From positions 62,001 through 126,000 of the forward strand of contig NZ_JABFMV010000013.1 of NCBI RefSeq assembly GCF_013359685.1: a stretch of DNA of 64,000 nt, given 5' to 3'. The position numbers and the translations under genes were made by a program. The notes beneath the pieces were generated by a model. That model saw nothing but the letters and a program-made list of their open reading frames with translations, did not search any database and was not told the origin of the DNA. Below are positions 50,015 through 58,281 of this stretch, one piece after another. This DNA is from Leifsonia sp. C5G2 (GTDB lineage: Bacteria > Actinomycetota > Actinomycetes > Actinomycetales > Microbacteriaceae). Each line of letters opens with the position of its first letter. Positions within the stretch are counted from its first letter, which is position 1.

Positions 50015-52642
50015 TCAGGGGGCGCTCCCGAAACGGAACACGCGCGGGTCCTCCCCCGGCCCGGCGACGAGGGACTCCGCGACCTGGACACGGAGCAGGG
50101 AGCCGTCGCGGCCACGGATGTCGTCGAACACACCGAGGGCCAGCCCCGTCCCCTCCACCGGCGAGAGCCCGTCGCGCCGTTCCGGCTCTCGGTGACAGCG
50201 CAGCGTCGTCCTGCGGTCGAAGAGGATCGCCTCGTCGTCGAGCGCCCCGGTCTCCACGACGGTGACACGGTCGAGCGCCTCGGTGAATTCGGCCGGGAAC
50301 CCGCGAACCGCTTCGCCCCTGCCGCCGTACGGGGCGATCAGGATGAAGTGCTCGGCCTGCGCCCGCAGGTCCATCGCGATGTCGTGGAGGGATGTCGCGG
50401 TGCGATCGAGCCGGGTGCCGTCCACCTCCCGGAGGATGGCGACGAGCCTCCGCTCCTCCGCGTCCGTGAACGCGTCGGCGATCATCCGGCCCAGCGCGTC
50501 GGTGCCGGCGTCGTCTCCGGCGGGACCCGCGTCGACGAAGGAGCGGCGGGGGACCGAGAAGTTCATGCCGAGGACCGGGTGATGCTCGCCGCTGCCGTCG
50601 AACGCTTCCGGCTCATCGGGGAGCAGCTGCGCGAGACCCCCTCGCTCCGCCAGCGCCGCCCGGAGGGAGCCGGCGAGCGCCTCGATCCTCGGCCCCGACA
50701 CCGGGGCGCGCGCGAGCCGCTCGTCCTCTGCGGCATCCCACTCGCCGAGCTCCTCCTGGAGGCTCCGCCTGAGGTGGCCTTCCGCGGTGCCGGTCGTGCC
50801 GCTCGTGTCCGGGATCAGCCGGAGGAGCCGCCCGTACTCGGCGGCCGTCTCATCGTCCTCCGCGTCCGGCAGCGTTCCGGACGTGCCGACGAGCGCCGCC
50901 AGCTGGGCGCGATCGAGGAATCCCGGCAGGGTCGCCCTGTCGCCGCCGCTCTCCCATCTGTCCCACCGGATGAACGGCGCGCCGACGTCGATCACGTCCC
51001 GCGCGGCGAAGATGTCGTGCCAGGATCCGTCCGGACGCACGACCGCCTCGAGGCCCGAACCGGACGGAGCGCGCCGGTCGCCCGTCTCCGCGAGGTACGC
51101 GAGCCAGGCGGAGAGGACGAGGAGACCGGCGCGGGCGTGGACGCGGGTGCGGCCGTCCAGGCCGGACTCGACGACACCGCGGAGCTCGGCGGCCGCCATC
51201 GCGGCGGCGTCCGGCCGCCCCGCGTCGACCGCCAGTCCGACCAGCTCCACCATCGCCCAGACCGCGTGCGTCCCCAGTACGCCCGGCTCCTCCGCGGACG
51301 GGTCCGTGTACGCGATGAGATCACGGACGCACGCGACGATGCGCACCGGCAGTTCCTCGAACTCCGGCCCACCCTGTCGGAGGATGTCCGACCATTGCCG
51401 CGTGAAGCTCCGCAGGCACTCGTCGACGTACTCGGTGGAGCCCGTCGCCGGGGCCTCGAGGGCACGGACCGTCGCCGCGCTGATGAAGACGTGCGCGACC
51501 TGGGGAGACAGCAAGGCGTCCCGTTCCACCTCGCCGATGGTCTGGAAGAGTCCGATGCCCCGCGCCAGCGAGCCTCGCGGAGGGGTGATGCCGCGGTCGA
51601 GCTCGGTCATCCAGGCGCCGCGCACGATGTGGCCGAGCAGCTCCAGTGCCCGCTCGGCGGTGTCCAGGGCGCCCGAGCGCAGGGTGGTACCGATGGCGTC
51701 CTTCAGGGTGGCGATCTCACGCTCGGTGTCCTCGTAGGGGGTGACCGCCTCACGCGGTTCGACCGAGATGCTCGACTGCAGCAGCCGGACCACCCGCGCG
51801 GCGGTCCGGGGGTCGAGGCGGGCCGACGTGACGACCCGGAACGCCGTGTCCCCGAGCCTGGTGCGGTCGCCCGGGTGGATGTCGAGCAGGATCCGCGGCG
51901 ACGAGTAGTCGTCCACGGGGCCGTGCTCGGACGACCCGCGGGCGGTCGCCGCCAGGCCCAGCGAGCCGCTCGCCTGGCGGACGGCCTTCGACCGGATGGC
52001 CTTGACGACCCTCCCGGCCTGCGGGACCGGAACGTTCAACGTCGAGGCGGCGGGTCCGAACGGACGGGCGGCCTCTTCCGGCGCGAGCAGCTCGCTCACC
52101 CCCTTCGCCGCGTCGGCGTAGCGGCGCGTCACGCGGTCGAGGCGATCGGACAGCGTCTCGACCAGCGAGGACCGCACCACCTCGTCGAGCCGGGAGGGAT
52201 GCCCGAAGAGGTGGGTGAGTCTGGACGTCGAGACCAGGAGCAGGGCGGCGGTGGCCACGAACCAGGCGAACGAGAGGATGACGCCGCCGGCGCTCGGCAG
52301 CCAGATCGTTTCGAGGGTCATGACCGCATTGGAGACCAGCCCCACGGTGACGAACCAGCTCGCGCCGATGTAGGCCAGGATCCGCTTGCGTGACGTCCCG
52401 ATCGCGAGGGGCGCCTCCGCGAACAGCTGGGCGGCGATCGTCAGGCCGGCGAAACCGACGGAAAGGAACGTCGTCTGCACCGTCCAGAGCACCGCATCGG
52501 AGCCGGACACCGGGGGGAGGTGCCGGCGCACCCAGGCGGGATCTCCCCCGTAGTGGAAGACGCAGAGCAGCGCCACGCTGACGACCAGCGCCACCGTCAC
52601 GAGGGCGACCTCGCGCCGCCAGGGGCCGGACGATTCCTTCAC
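50015..52642 (-). CDS. large membrane-anchored protein of unknown function (875 aa)
   Basis: Four hydrophobic helices lie in the first ~145 residues: VALVTVALVVSVALLCVFHY (about 10-30), LWTVQTTFLSVGFAGLTIAA (about 50-72), ILAYIGASWFVTVGLVSNAV and GVILSFAWFVATAALLLVST. The following ~730 residues are soluble and largely helical, with FFxx-free segments such as DAIGTTLRSGALDTAERALE and SPQVAHVFISAATVRALEAP. No catalytic motif or family was recognised. It starts at a GTG overlapping the stop of the 129-residue acidic protein, so the two are translationally coupled and may work together. Confidence 0.75.
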   Translation of the reverse strand: MKESSGPWRREVALVTVALVVSVALLCVFHYGGDPAWVRRHLPPVSGSDAVLWTVQTTFLSVGFAGLTIAAQLFAEAPLAIGTSRKRILAYIGASWFVTVGLVSNAVMTLETIWLPSAGGVILSFAWFVATAALLLVSTSRLTHLFGHPSRLDEVVRSSLVETLSDRLDRVTRRYADAAKGVSELLAPEEAARPFGPAASTLNVPVPQAGRVVKAIRSKAVRQASGSLGLAATARGSSEHGPVDDYSSPRILLDIHPGDRTRLGDTAFRVVTSARLDPRTAARVVRLLQSSISVEPREAVTPYEDTEREIATLKDAIGTTLRSGALDTAERALELLGHIVRGAWMTELDRGITPPRGSLARGIGLFQTIGEVERDALLSPQVAHVFISAATVRALEAPATGSTEYVDECLRSFTRQWSDILRQGGPEFEELPVRIVACVRDLIAYTDPSAEEPGVLGTHAVWAMVELVGLAVDAGRPDAAAMAAAELRGVVESGLDGRTRVHARAGLLVLSAWLAYLAETGDRRAPSGSGLEAVVRPDGSWHDIFAARDVIDVGAPFIRWDRWESGGDRATLPGFLDRAQLAALVGTSGTLPDAEDDETAAEYGRLLRLIPDTSGTTGTAEGHLRRSLQEELGEWDAAEDERLARAPVSGPRIEALAGSLRAALAERGGLAQLLPDEPEAFDGSGEHHPVLGMNFSVPRRSFVDAGPAGDDAGTDALGRMIADAFTDAEERRLVAILREVDGTRLDRTATSLHDIAMDLRAQAEHFILIAPYGGRGEAVRGFPAEFTEALDRVTVVETGALDDEAILFDRRTTLRCHREPERRDGLSPVEGTGLALGVFDDIRGRDGSLLRVQVAESLVAGPGEDPRVFRFGSAP

Positions 52643-53028
52643 TTGCGGCTGAACTTCGCCGCCAGCTCCTGGGCCTTCCCCTTCACTTCCGCTTCCACCC
52701 GCTGGGCGAGCTGCTGGAGCCGGCGGAGCGGACGGATCAGGGCGGCGTGACGGTGACTCGGCTCCTCGCTCGTCTCCTCCAGCGGCACAACGAACTCGTC
52801 GTCGGCCACCGAGACCACGAACGCGGAGTCGTCGGGGTTGAGGGCGATGCTCACCGGCACGGCCTCCCCCGAGTCCGGGTCCACGGCGACGGCGTTGACC
52901 GCGATGTCGACATGCTCGCCGTCGTCGACCTCGACGAGGACGATGTCGGTGAGAGGCCCTCCCTCCAGTTCGAGGACGAACTCGTCCTGCGCGGGCGTCC
53001 GCTTCCCGTCGTTGCTGTCGCCGGCCAT
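52639..53028 (-). CDS. acidic 129-residue protein coupled to the large membrane protein
   Basis: A beta-rich, strongly acidic first part (DEFVLELEGGPLTDIVLVEV, VDIAVNAVAVDPDSGEAVPV, DSAFVVSVADDEFVVPLEE) is followed by a basic, helical C terminus (ALIRPLRRLQQLAQRVEAEV). No family recognised. AAGGAG lies six bases before the ATG. Its TGA overlaps the GTG of the 875-residue membrane protein gene, suggesting a defined stoichiometry between the two products. Confidence 0.7.
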   Translation of the reverse strand: MAGDSNDGKRTPAQDEFVLELEGGPLTDIVLVEVDDGEHVDIAVNAVAVDPDSGEAVPVSIALNPDDSAFVVSVADDEFVVPLEETSEEPSHRHAALIRPLRRLQQLAQRVEAEVKGKAQELAAKFSRK

Positions 53029-53141
53029 GGTGGCTCCTTCGATCGTCGCTGGTCCGTGTCGGTGGGCACGCTACGCGCGGCCCGCGCGGCGGCCATGCCA
53101 CCCGCGGACGAATCGCGGGCCCGGGAGTTCACCTCCCAGGG

Positions 53142-53459
53142 CTACTCGCCGGAGTCCTCCTCGTGCTTGACGGCGAGGAGGTCGACCGTGCTCAGCTCGG
53201 GGTCCTTCGCCAGCAGGGACGGCCCCACCTCCGCGAGCGCCTTCGGGATGGCGCCGCCCAGGTGCGCTTCCCGCGCCGCTTCGTCGGCGAAGCTGTCGAA
53301 GATGCCGAAATGCGTCTCGTCGAGCTGGAACGCGTACCACGTGCGCGTGCCGGGCTCGAGGTCGACAAGGGTCTTGCCGCCGATCAGGAACTCCCTGAGT
53401 TCCGCAGCTCTGTCGGGCTTCGCTTCGAGCAGCGCGAGTACACCCAGTGTGAGGTCCAT
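53142..53459 (-). CDS. ABM-domain protein, putative quinol monooxygenase-like
   Basis: 105 residues with the ferredoxin-like antibiotic-biosynthesis-monooxygenase fold: DLTLGVLALLEAKPDRAAEL, REFLIGGKTLVDLEPGTRTW, YAFQLDETHFGIFDSFADEA and AARE.AHLGGAIPKAL-like helix. Members are cofactor-free quinol oxygenases or redox-stress proteins of uncertain activity. AAGGAGAG precedes the ATG. It lies between the acidic protein gene and the DUF1931 gene. Confidence 0.82.
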   Translation of the reverse strand: MDLTLGVLALLEAKPDRAAELREFLIGGKTLVDLEPGTRTWYAFQLDETHFGIFDSFADEAAREAHLGGAIPKALAEVGPSLLAKDPELSTVDLLAVKHEEDSGE

Positions 53460-53504
53460 CTGATTCTCTCCTTTGCGGACGAGCGCCCCGTCGGGGCGCC
53501 CCGG

Positions 53505-53954
53505 TCAGAGGAGCAGGTCGAAGACGCGGGTGGCCTGTTCCCAGTGGCGGCTTTGCGGGTTCTTCGTCTTCTCGTCCAGGATCCGGAACGTCCGGGCCAG
53601 CGCGACGCCGAGTCCGCCGGCGATCTGCGGAAGCCTCTCCCGGGTCTCGTCGCTGTAGGCGAGATCGAGCGGGGGTCGCCTCGTCACCTGTTCGAGGATG
53701 GCATCCATCGACACGTCCTCGTCGATCGACTCGAACGCGTGGATGGACTCCTGCAGACCTTTGGTGATCGGCAGGTCCTGGGGCTCGACGACGTCGCGGC
53801 CGTTGGCCTTCGCGTTCGCCACGCCGCGCAGCAGCAGGTCGTAGATCTTGTCGTTGACGAACTCGTCGAAGCGCCGGAGGTCGTCCTTGTCCACGTCGAG
53901 ACTGGCGGCCAGGCGGAAGAAGCGTTCGAACTTTGCGATACCGAAGAGTTCCAT
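53505..53954 (-). CDS. DUF1931 double histone-fold protein
   Basis: 149 residues starting ELFGIAKFERFFRLAASLDV, then DKDDLRRFDEFVNDKIYDLL, DLPITKGLQESIHAFESIDE, LAYSDETRERLPQIAGGLGV and FRILDEKTKNPQSRHWEQAT. This matches DUF1931, whose structurally known member from Aquifex (Aq_328) contains two histone folds in one chain. The role of such proteins in bacteria is unsettled; DNA binding is a reasonable guess. It belongs to the minus-strand run of stress-type genes here. A weak GGGAG lies upstream of the ATG. Confidence 0.87.
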   Translation of the reverse strand: MELFGIAKFERFFRLAASLDVDKDDLRRFDEFVNDKIYDLLLRGVANAKANGRDVVEPQDLPITKGLQESIHAFESIDEDVSMDAILEQVTRRPPLDLAYSDETRERLPQIAGGLGVALARTFRILDEKTKNPQSRHWEQATRVFDLLL

Positions 53955-54047
53955 GATGTCCGTGCTCCCGTCGCGCCGGAAGTATCCCGATGGGATGGCG
54001 CGACGCTGTCACCGTACTCCGGCTGCGCCAGAAGTCGAGGCCGGAGG

Positions 54048-54079
54048 GCGGCGACCGGATCCGAGGATCCGGTCGCCGC
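54048..54079 (-). terminator. 15-bp hairpin after the secreted repeat protein gene
   Basis: Arms GCGGCGACCGGATCC (54048-54062) and its exact complement (54065-54079) lie 20 bases downstream of the stop codon at 54099, on the minus strand, with no T tract. Confidence 0.6.
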
Positions 54080-54098
54080 AGCAGGCGTTACCCTCGGG

Positions 54099-54668
54099 TC
54101 AGCGCCCCAGGACCGCGCCCAGGTCGCTGGTCCCGTTGAGACCCTTCAGGGCGTCGTTCACGGTCCCGTCGACCGAGTCGGTGACGGATGCGCCGAGGTC
54201 GCTCAGCGAGGTGCCCGTCGTGTTGCCCGAGCCGACCGGAGCCGTGACGTCGGTGCCGTTGCCGGCCGACGTGTCGTTCCCGGAGCCGACCGGGGTGGTG
54301 TTGCCGCTGGCGATCGGGGTCGAGTCGTTGCTCCCGACCGAGTTGCCGTCGGCCTGGTTGCCGCTGGCGACGGGGTTGCCGCTCGCGACGGGGCCGACGG
54401 TGTTCCCGCTGGCGTTGCCGCTGGCGACGGGACCCTCGACGAGGGGACCCACCGTGACCGGGGCGGACACGCTGTGCAGGATGTCCGACACGCTCAGGTA
54501 GTCGAGCGTGCGCGGGGCCACGGCCGTCGTCGCGGTCGTGGTGGGTGCGGTGTCGGTGTTGCTCCCCGTCTCCGCGTTCGCCGGAAGGGCGAGACCTCCC
54601 ACGATCAGACCGGAGGCGACGACAGCCGCTCCGCCCAGGATCCCGACGCGCTTGGTGACGTTGTTCAT
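54099..54668 (-). CDS. secreted low-complexity protein with Ser/Gly/Asn repeats
   Basis: 189 residues. The signal peptide MNNVTKRVGILGGAAVVASG leads through GLIVGGLALPANAET to a probable cleavage after ANA. The mature protein is Thr/Ser/Gly/Asn-rich, with about eight copies of ASGN- or GSGN-like units between residues 85 and 155 (for example GPVASGNPVASGNQADGN), and ends in a helical stretch, DGTVNDALKGLNG. It resembles exported surface or matrix proteins. AAGGGAG precedes the ATG. No cell-wall sorting motif is seen. Confidence 0.7.
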   Translation of the reverse strand: MNNVTKRVGILGGAAVVASGLIVGGLALPANAETGSNTDTAPTTTATTAVAPRTLDYLSVSDILHSVSAPVTVGPLVEGPVASGNASGNTVGPVASGNPVASGNQADGNSVGSNDSTPIASGNTTPVGSGNDTSAGNGTDVTAPVGSGNTTGTSLSDLGASVTDSVDGTVNDALKGLNGTSDLGAVLGR

Positions 54669-54898
54669 TCCGAACTCCCTTGCGTTGTGCGGCCGGGTCT
54701 GTTCCCGGCCGTCGGGAGTGGTCCGGAGGCGGGCGCCGCACGGATGGGACGATGTCCCCCGATGGAGGGGTTTCCCAGGTTTCTCCGGCGGCTCGGCACG
54801 CGGGACGACGGCAGCCGCGACTGCTGCATAGCCACAGGGAAGCCCCGTTCCTATACTTGCGGCCGAACGGCAGTCACCACGGTTTCAGGAGGTCCGAC

Positions 54899-55501
54899 AT
54901 GACCGATTCATCATCCACTCCCGCCGACCAGTCCGGCGCAGACGACACCGTCAGCGTGCGCGCGGCGGGCGTCAGCGACGGCGCCTACACCCTGCTCGCC
55001 GCCGACTTCGCGGACACGGACATCGCGATGGAGGCGTACGAGGAGCTCAAGAAGGTCGAGGACGGCGCGACCGTCAAGATCGACGGGGTCGTCGTCGTCC
55101 GGCGGGACGCCGGCGGCAAGCTCGAGGTGCAGAAGGCGACCGACCACAGCACCCGCGAGGGACTCGCCTGGGGCGCGGTCGGCGGTGCCGTCCTCGGCGT
55201 CCTGTTCCCGCCCTCGATCATCGGCAGCGCCCTCGTGGTCGGCGCCGGCGGCGGGATCTTCGGCAAGCTGCGGGAGCGCCACCACAAGAAGGAGCTGGCG
55301 AAGGAGCTCGAGGACTCGATCGAGCCCGGCCACTCCGGCATCATCGCCCTCGTCTCCAACCCCGGCGAGGTCAAGATCCGCAAGGCGCTCGAGAAGGCCG
55401 ACCACATCGTCGAGAAGGCGATCGACGATGCGGCGGCGGCCGACCTCAAGGCGGCGGGCAAGGACGCGTCCAGCGCGGGCGGCTCGGGCGACGACAAGTA
55501 G
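54899..55501 (+). CDS. DUF1269 family protein
   Basis: 200 residues. AYTLLAADFADTDIAMEAYE, VKIDGVVVVRRDAGGKLEV, then the Gly-rich region EGLAWGAVGGAVLGVLFPPS and SALVVGAGGGIFGKLRERHH are the DUF1269 landmarks; the Gly-rich part may insert in or lie on membranes. The C terminus (DAAAADLKAAGKDASSAGGS) is disordered. DUF1269 genes are frequently stress-induced. AGGAGG stands seven bases before the ATG and a TATACT element about 46 bases upstream. Confidence 0.85.
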   Translation: MTDSSSTPADQSGADDTVSVRAAGVSDGAYTLLAADFADTDIAMEAYEELKKVEDGATVKIDGVVVVRRDAGGKLEVQKATDHSTREGLAWGAVGGAVLGVLFPPSIIGSALVVGAGGGIFGKLRERHHKKELAKELEDSIEPGHSGIIALVSNPGEVKIRKALEKADHIVEKAIDDAAAADLKAAGKDASSAGGSGDDK

Positions 55502-55517
55502 CCGGGATCTCATCCCC

Positions 55518-55523
55518 TAAGCT
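55518..55523 (+). promoter_or_regulatory. -10 element of a leaderless-type promoter
   Basis: TAAGCT ends seven bases before the ATG at 55531; no Shine-Dalgarno sequence is present. Confidence 0.45.
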
Positions 55524-55530
55524 CCGAAGC

Positions 55531-56436
55531 ATGAGGGATGTCATCCTGGTCTCCGGGGGCGCTGCGGTCACCCCGTTCACCACCCCGGAGCGTGCTGCTC
55601 GCCGGGGTCTCGCGGCGGGCAACACCATGACGGCGCTCCGCGCGCGCCTGCTGTCGGCGGGAGCACGCACCTTCACCGCGCCGGCACGCGTGGGCGCGGG
55701 AACCGTGACCGAGGACACCGGGTGGGAGGGGTTCGGCGACGTCCCGTTCGAGCTCCCCGCCGAGCTGACGATCAATGCCGTCGGGACCCTGGCGGACGCC
55801 GGGACCTCCCTGCACGCCTTCCTCGGCCACCTGGCGGCGGAGTACGGGGTCACCGAGGCGGTGCTCGTCGGCCACTCCATGGGCGGGCTCTTCTCACGAG
55901 CCGCGATCGCCCGCAGCAGGACGCACGGCTCCCCCGTCGCCATCCGCGGGCTGGTCACCATCGGCACGCCCTGGACCGGCTCCCTCCTCGGCGACCACCT
56001 CGCCGGCTCCATCACCCTGGAGGACGCCCACCACGACCCCTTCACCGAGCGGATCCTGACCGAATCCGTCCGCTTCGCCCACGAGAACTCGCAGGGCGCC
56101 GCCGAGCAGGTCAGCGCGCCGTACCTCAACGGCCCGGCGGGATGGAACGCCGCCCAGGCCGGTGTGCTGGACGGCATCCCCGTCACGGTCGTCGCCGGCG
56201 ACTACTTCTCCGCCTACGACAGTCCTGACACGCTGTGGCCCCACGACGGACTGGTCGCGACCACGAGCGCGTCGGCGGTCGGAGTGGAGGCGCCCGTGAT
56301 GGGTCCCCCGCAGCGCGCGGTGTTCCCCGACGTGCACAGCATCTTCTTCGCCGACGCGGTCGGCCTGCCGTGGGAGCGGGCCCTCACCTGGGATCCGGCC
56401 GTGGCAGACGTCGTCGTCGACGCCGTCCGGGACTAG
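55531..56436 (+). CDS. alpha/beta hydrolase, lipase-like (PGAP1-type)
   Basis: 301 residues. The nucleophile elbow AVLVGHSMGGLFSRAAIA gives the catalytic Ser near residue 118; LVTIGTPWTGSLLGDHLAG is the strand after it, typical of PGAP1-like lipases/esterases; a likely catalytic His lies in FPDVHSIFF and an Asp in LWPHDGLVAT. No signal peptide is present. The substrate is unknown. The promoter is leaderless-type. It follows the DUF1269 gene by 29 bases. Confidence 0.83.
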   Translation: MRDVILVSGGAAVTPFTTPERAARRGLAAGNTMTALRARLLSAGARTFTAPARVGAGTVTEDTGWEGFGDVPFELPAELTINAVGTLADAGTSLHAFLGHLAAEYGVTEAVLVGHSMGGLFSRAAIARSRTHGSPVAIRGLVTIGTPWTGSLLGDHLAGSITLEDAHHDPFTERILTESVRFAHENSQGAAEQVSAPYLNGPAGWNAAQAGVLDGIPVTVVAGDYFSAYDSPDTLWPHDGLVATTSASAVGVEAPVMGPPQRAVFPDVHSIFFADAVGLPWERALTWDPAVADVVVDAVRD

Positions 56437-56565
56437 GTCATCCGCACGACGGGAGGCGATGTCCCGGTGGCCCAGCGCCCACGGGACTTTCGGCCCGGGC
56501 GGACGGTCGCCCGCTTGCGAGTCTTGATCGCCAGGTGAAGGTCGCAGGCGAACGAGGGAGACGAG

Positions 56566-57018
56566 TTGGAGCAGCAGGTTCCTGTCGAGGTGATCGAGGA
56601 GATCCCGACCCGGCCGAACTGGTTCGCCGTCCGCGCCGATCGTGCGCGCGCCCGACGCGCGGAGAAGCTGTTCAACGAGCAGATGCAGCAGCTGGCATAG
56701 CTGACCCGCTCGCTGGACTTCGATTCGGGATTCGGGGCCATCAGCCTCGAACTCATCGGCCGCTCCGATGTCCCCCTGATCGAGGCCGACGTCCTCCGCG
56801 GATACGACGAGTACGCCGATGCGGTCGTCCTGCTGCAGGAGCGAATGGCCGAGCGCGATGGGACCGGCCTGCAGGATGAGGTCTCGCGCTGGCACGGAGT
56901 GGGCCAGGTCATCGGCCGCCACCTCGACGTCTGCGAGCCGCCCATCCGTCGCACGATCGAGGCGCAGCTCGCCGCCGACCAGGAGTGGCTCGACCGGATG
57001 CGACACCAGTCCCGGTGA
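56566..57018 (+). pseudogene. coding region interrupted by an in-frame amber codon
   Basis: A TTG with GAGGGAG at good spacing opens a frame encoding VEVIEEIPTRPNWFAVRADR and ending at TAG (56698-56700). The same frame continues without another stop for 105 codons to TGA at 57018, with coding-like composition (DVPLIEADVLRGYDEYADAV, WHGVGQVIGRHLDVCEPP, IRRTIEAQLAADQEWLDRM). The two halves read as one 150-residue helical protein. It is most simply a nonsense-mutated gene; a two-gene arrangement is less likely because no start site follows the TAG. No family recognised. Confidence 0.5.
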
Positions 57019-57058
57019 CGGGAGGTCGACTCGCGAGCACGTGCGACACGGCTCGCAC

Positions 57059-57673
57059 TCATTCACCCACATGAACGGCGAGCGCCAGCTCAGGATAGTC
57101 GACGACCACTCCGTGCTGGTCGACCTTCAGATCGGCGGCAAAGCCTCCGTCCGGAACCTCGTAGCGAACCGCCCCGCCCAGCGAGCTGTAAAGCTGCTCG
57201 CTCCGGAGTACCCGCAGACTCGGTACATCGACCCAGGCGACGACGATCCGCTGTGCAGGGACATCGGTGCCGGTGAGGCCCAGCCGGCGAATCGGCATCG
57301 TGTTCGTCAGAGGGCACAAGCCGAGATCGCAGTCCAGCGCGCCATTCAGCGACGCCGGGTCGAACTCCGACGAGCTTGCTGTCGGGTCCTCCCCCTCGGC
57401 GATCCGGCGCGAAGCCCACACACCGCGGCGATCCCTCGTCAGGTCCAGAGAGCGGAACCAGCGGTGACCGTGCGCGGCGACAGTCAATCGCCGGGTCACC
57501 CACCCCTTGTCCACCTCGAGCCTCCAGGACGTCGCGTACTCCTCGGTGACCGACGAACCGTGCGCGAGCATCGAGTCGTGACCGAACTGCACGACAGCGT
57601 CGTCCACCCGGGTCACGTCGTCTCGGCCGCGCCACATGTACCGCCGCGGGGAGTCGTTCTGGCCGATCGACAT
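57059..57673 (-). CDS. putative glycolipid-binding (DUF1089-type) protein
   Basis: 204 residues, beta-rich: MWRGRDDVTRVDDAVVQFGH, YATSWRLEVDKGWVTRRLTV, WASRRIAEGEDPTASSSEFD, LDCDLGLCPLTNTMPIRRLG and VVAWVDVPSLRVLRSEQLYS. The segment with DLGxxPLTNTMPIRRL is characteristic of the family annotated as putative glycolipid-binding. True ligands are unknown. It lies 73 bases downstream of the ArsR gene on the same strand and is probably cotranscribed with it. Confidence 0.8.
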   Translation of the reverse strand: MSIGQNDSPRRYMWRGRDDVTRVDDAVVQFGHDSMLAHGSSVTEEYATSWRLEVDKGWVTRRLTVAAHGHRWFRSLDLTRDRRGVWASRRIAEGEDPTASSSEFDPASLNGALDCDLGLCPLTNTMPIRRLGLTGTDVPAQRIVVAWVDVPSLRVLRSEQLYSSLGGAVRYEVPDGGFAADLKVDQHGVVVDYPELALAVHVGE

Positions 57674-57746
57674 AGTCAGTTGAGTCCGTTCTTCACAGCC
57701 CGTACCGTCGGGGACGCCGGACCGGCAATCTGCTGCCCGCCCACGA

Positions 57747-58073
57747 TCAGCTCCCCGAAGCGGCGCCGATTATCGCCTCGAGCAGCCCTGGGAACCGCGA
57801 AGCGAGTTCGTCGTCGCGGAGCGAGGTCCACCGACGGTTGCCGTCCTCGCGCTGACGGATCACGCCGGCCTCGCGCAGCACCTTGAAGTGATGACTGAGT
57901 GTGGACGGAGCGACGTCGACATCGAAGGTGCCGCAGGCGCGCTCGGGAGATGCCCAGAGCGTGCGGACGATGGTCATCCGGGTGGGATCGGAGAGAGCGT
58001 GCAGGACGTCGAGGACGTCGAAGTTCGCGGAGTCGGGGTGCGCCAGCACCTTTCGTCGCTGCGATCTGGGCAT
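57747..58073 (-). CDS. ArsR family transcriptional regulator
   Basis: 108 residues. The winged helix reads VLDVLHALSDPTRMTIVRTL, VAPSTLSHHFKVLREAGVIR and QREDGNRRWTSLRDDEL. No Cys metal-site pair of the ArsR/SmtB type is present, so it is more likely a non-metal sensor. The ATG at 58073 is chosen because GGAGG lies five to six bases upstream. It is divergent from the CPBP protease gene; two short palindromes between them are likely operators. Confidence 0.88.
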   Translation of the reverse strand: MPRSQRRKVLAHPDSANFDVLDVLHALSDPTRMTIVRTLWASPERACGTFDVDVAPSTLSHHFKVLREAGVIRQREDGNRRWTSLRDDELASRFPGLLEAIIGAASGS

Positions 58074-58102
58074 GCATTCCTCCTCGGCGTGCGTCAAGCG
58101 TA

Positions 58103-58135
58103 ACAAGTTGTACTATGTTTGTCATTCGACGAATG
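58103..58135. promoter_or_regulatory. candidate ArsR operators: two short palindromes
   Basis: ACAAGTTGT (58103-58111) and CATTCGACGAATG (58123-58135) lie in the A/T-rich divergent region. The second sits inside the spacer of the rightward promoter and just upstream of a leftward one (ATGACA-N17-TACGCT), so one bound dimer could block both directions. Confidence 0.5.
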
Positions 58136-58147
58136 TCGAAATACTAA
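58119..58147 (+). promoter_or_regulatory. sigma-70-type promoter of the CPBP protease gene
   Basis: -35 TTGTCA (58119-58124) and -10 TACTAA (58142-58147) are separated by 17 bases. Transcription would begin near 58154, leaving a ~130-base leader before the ATG at 58282; a second TATAAC element lies near 58203. The 58.08-58.28 kb intergenic region holds no gene. Confidence 0.55.
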
Positions 58148-58281
58148 GCATCGACTGCTCCACCGACTCCCAGCTGCCCCTCCTTGGCCGGCACGTCCTC
58201 TGCTATAACTTCTCCCTGAGAGACCTCACACGCCGTGTTCTCTCGACTCTGGGGGCATCGAACGACAGAAAGGCATGACAC

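Noticed and set aside
50015-53101. A 1028-residue version of the large membrane protein
   Set aside because: The first ~150 residues are the acidic protein gene read out of frame and have shadow-frame composition; the GTG at 52642 is the coupled start.
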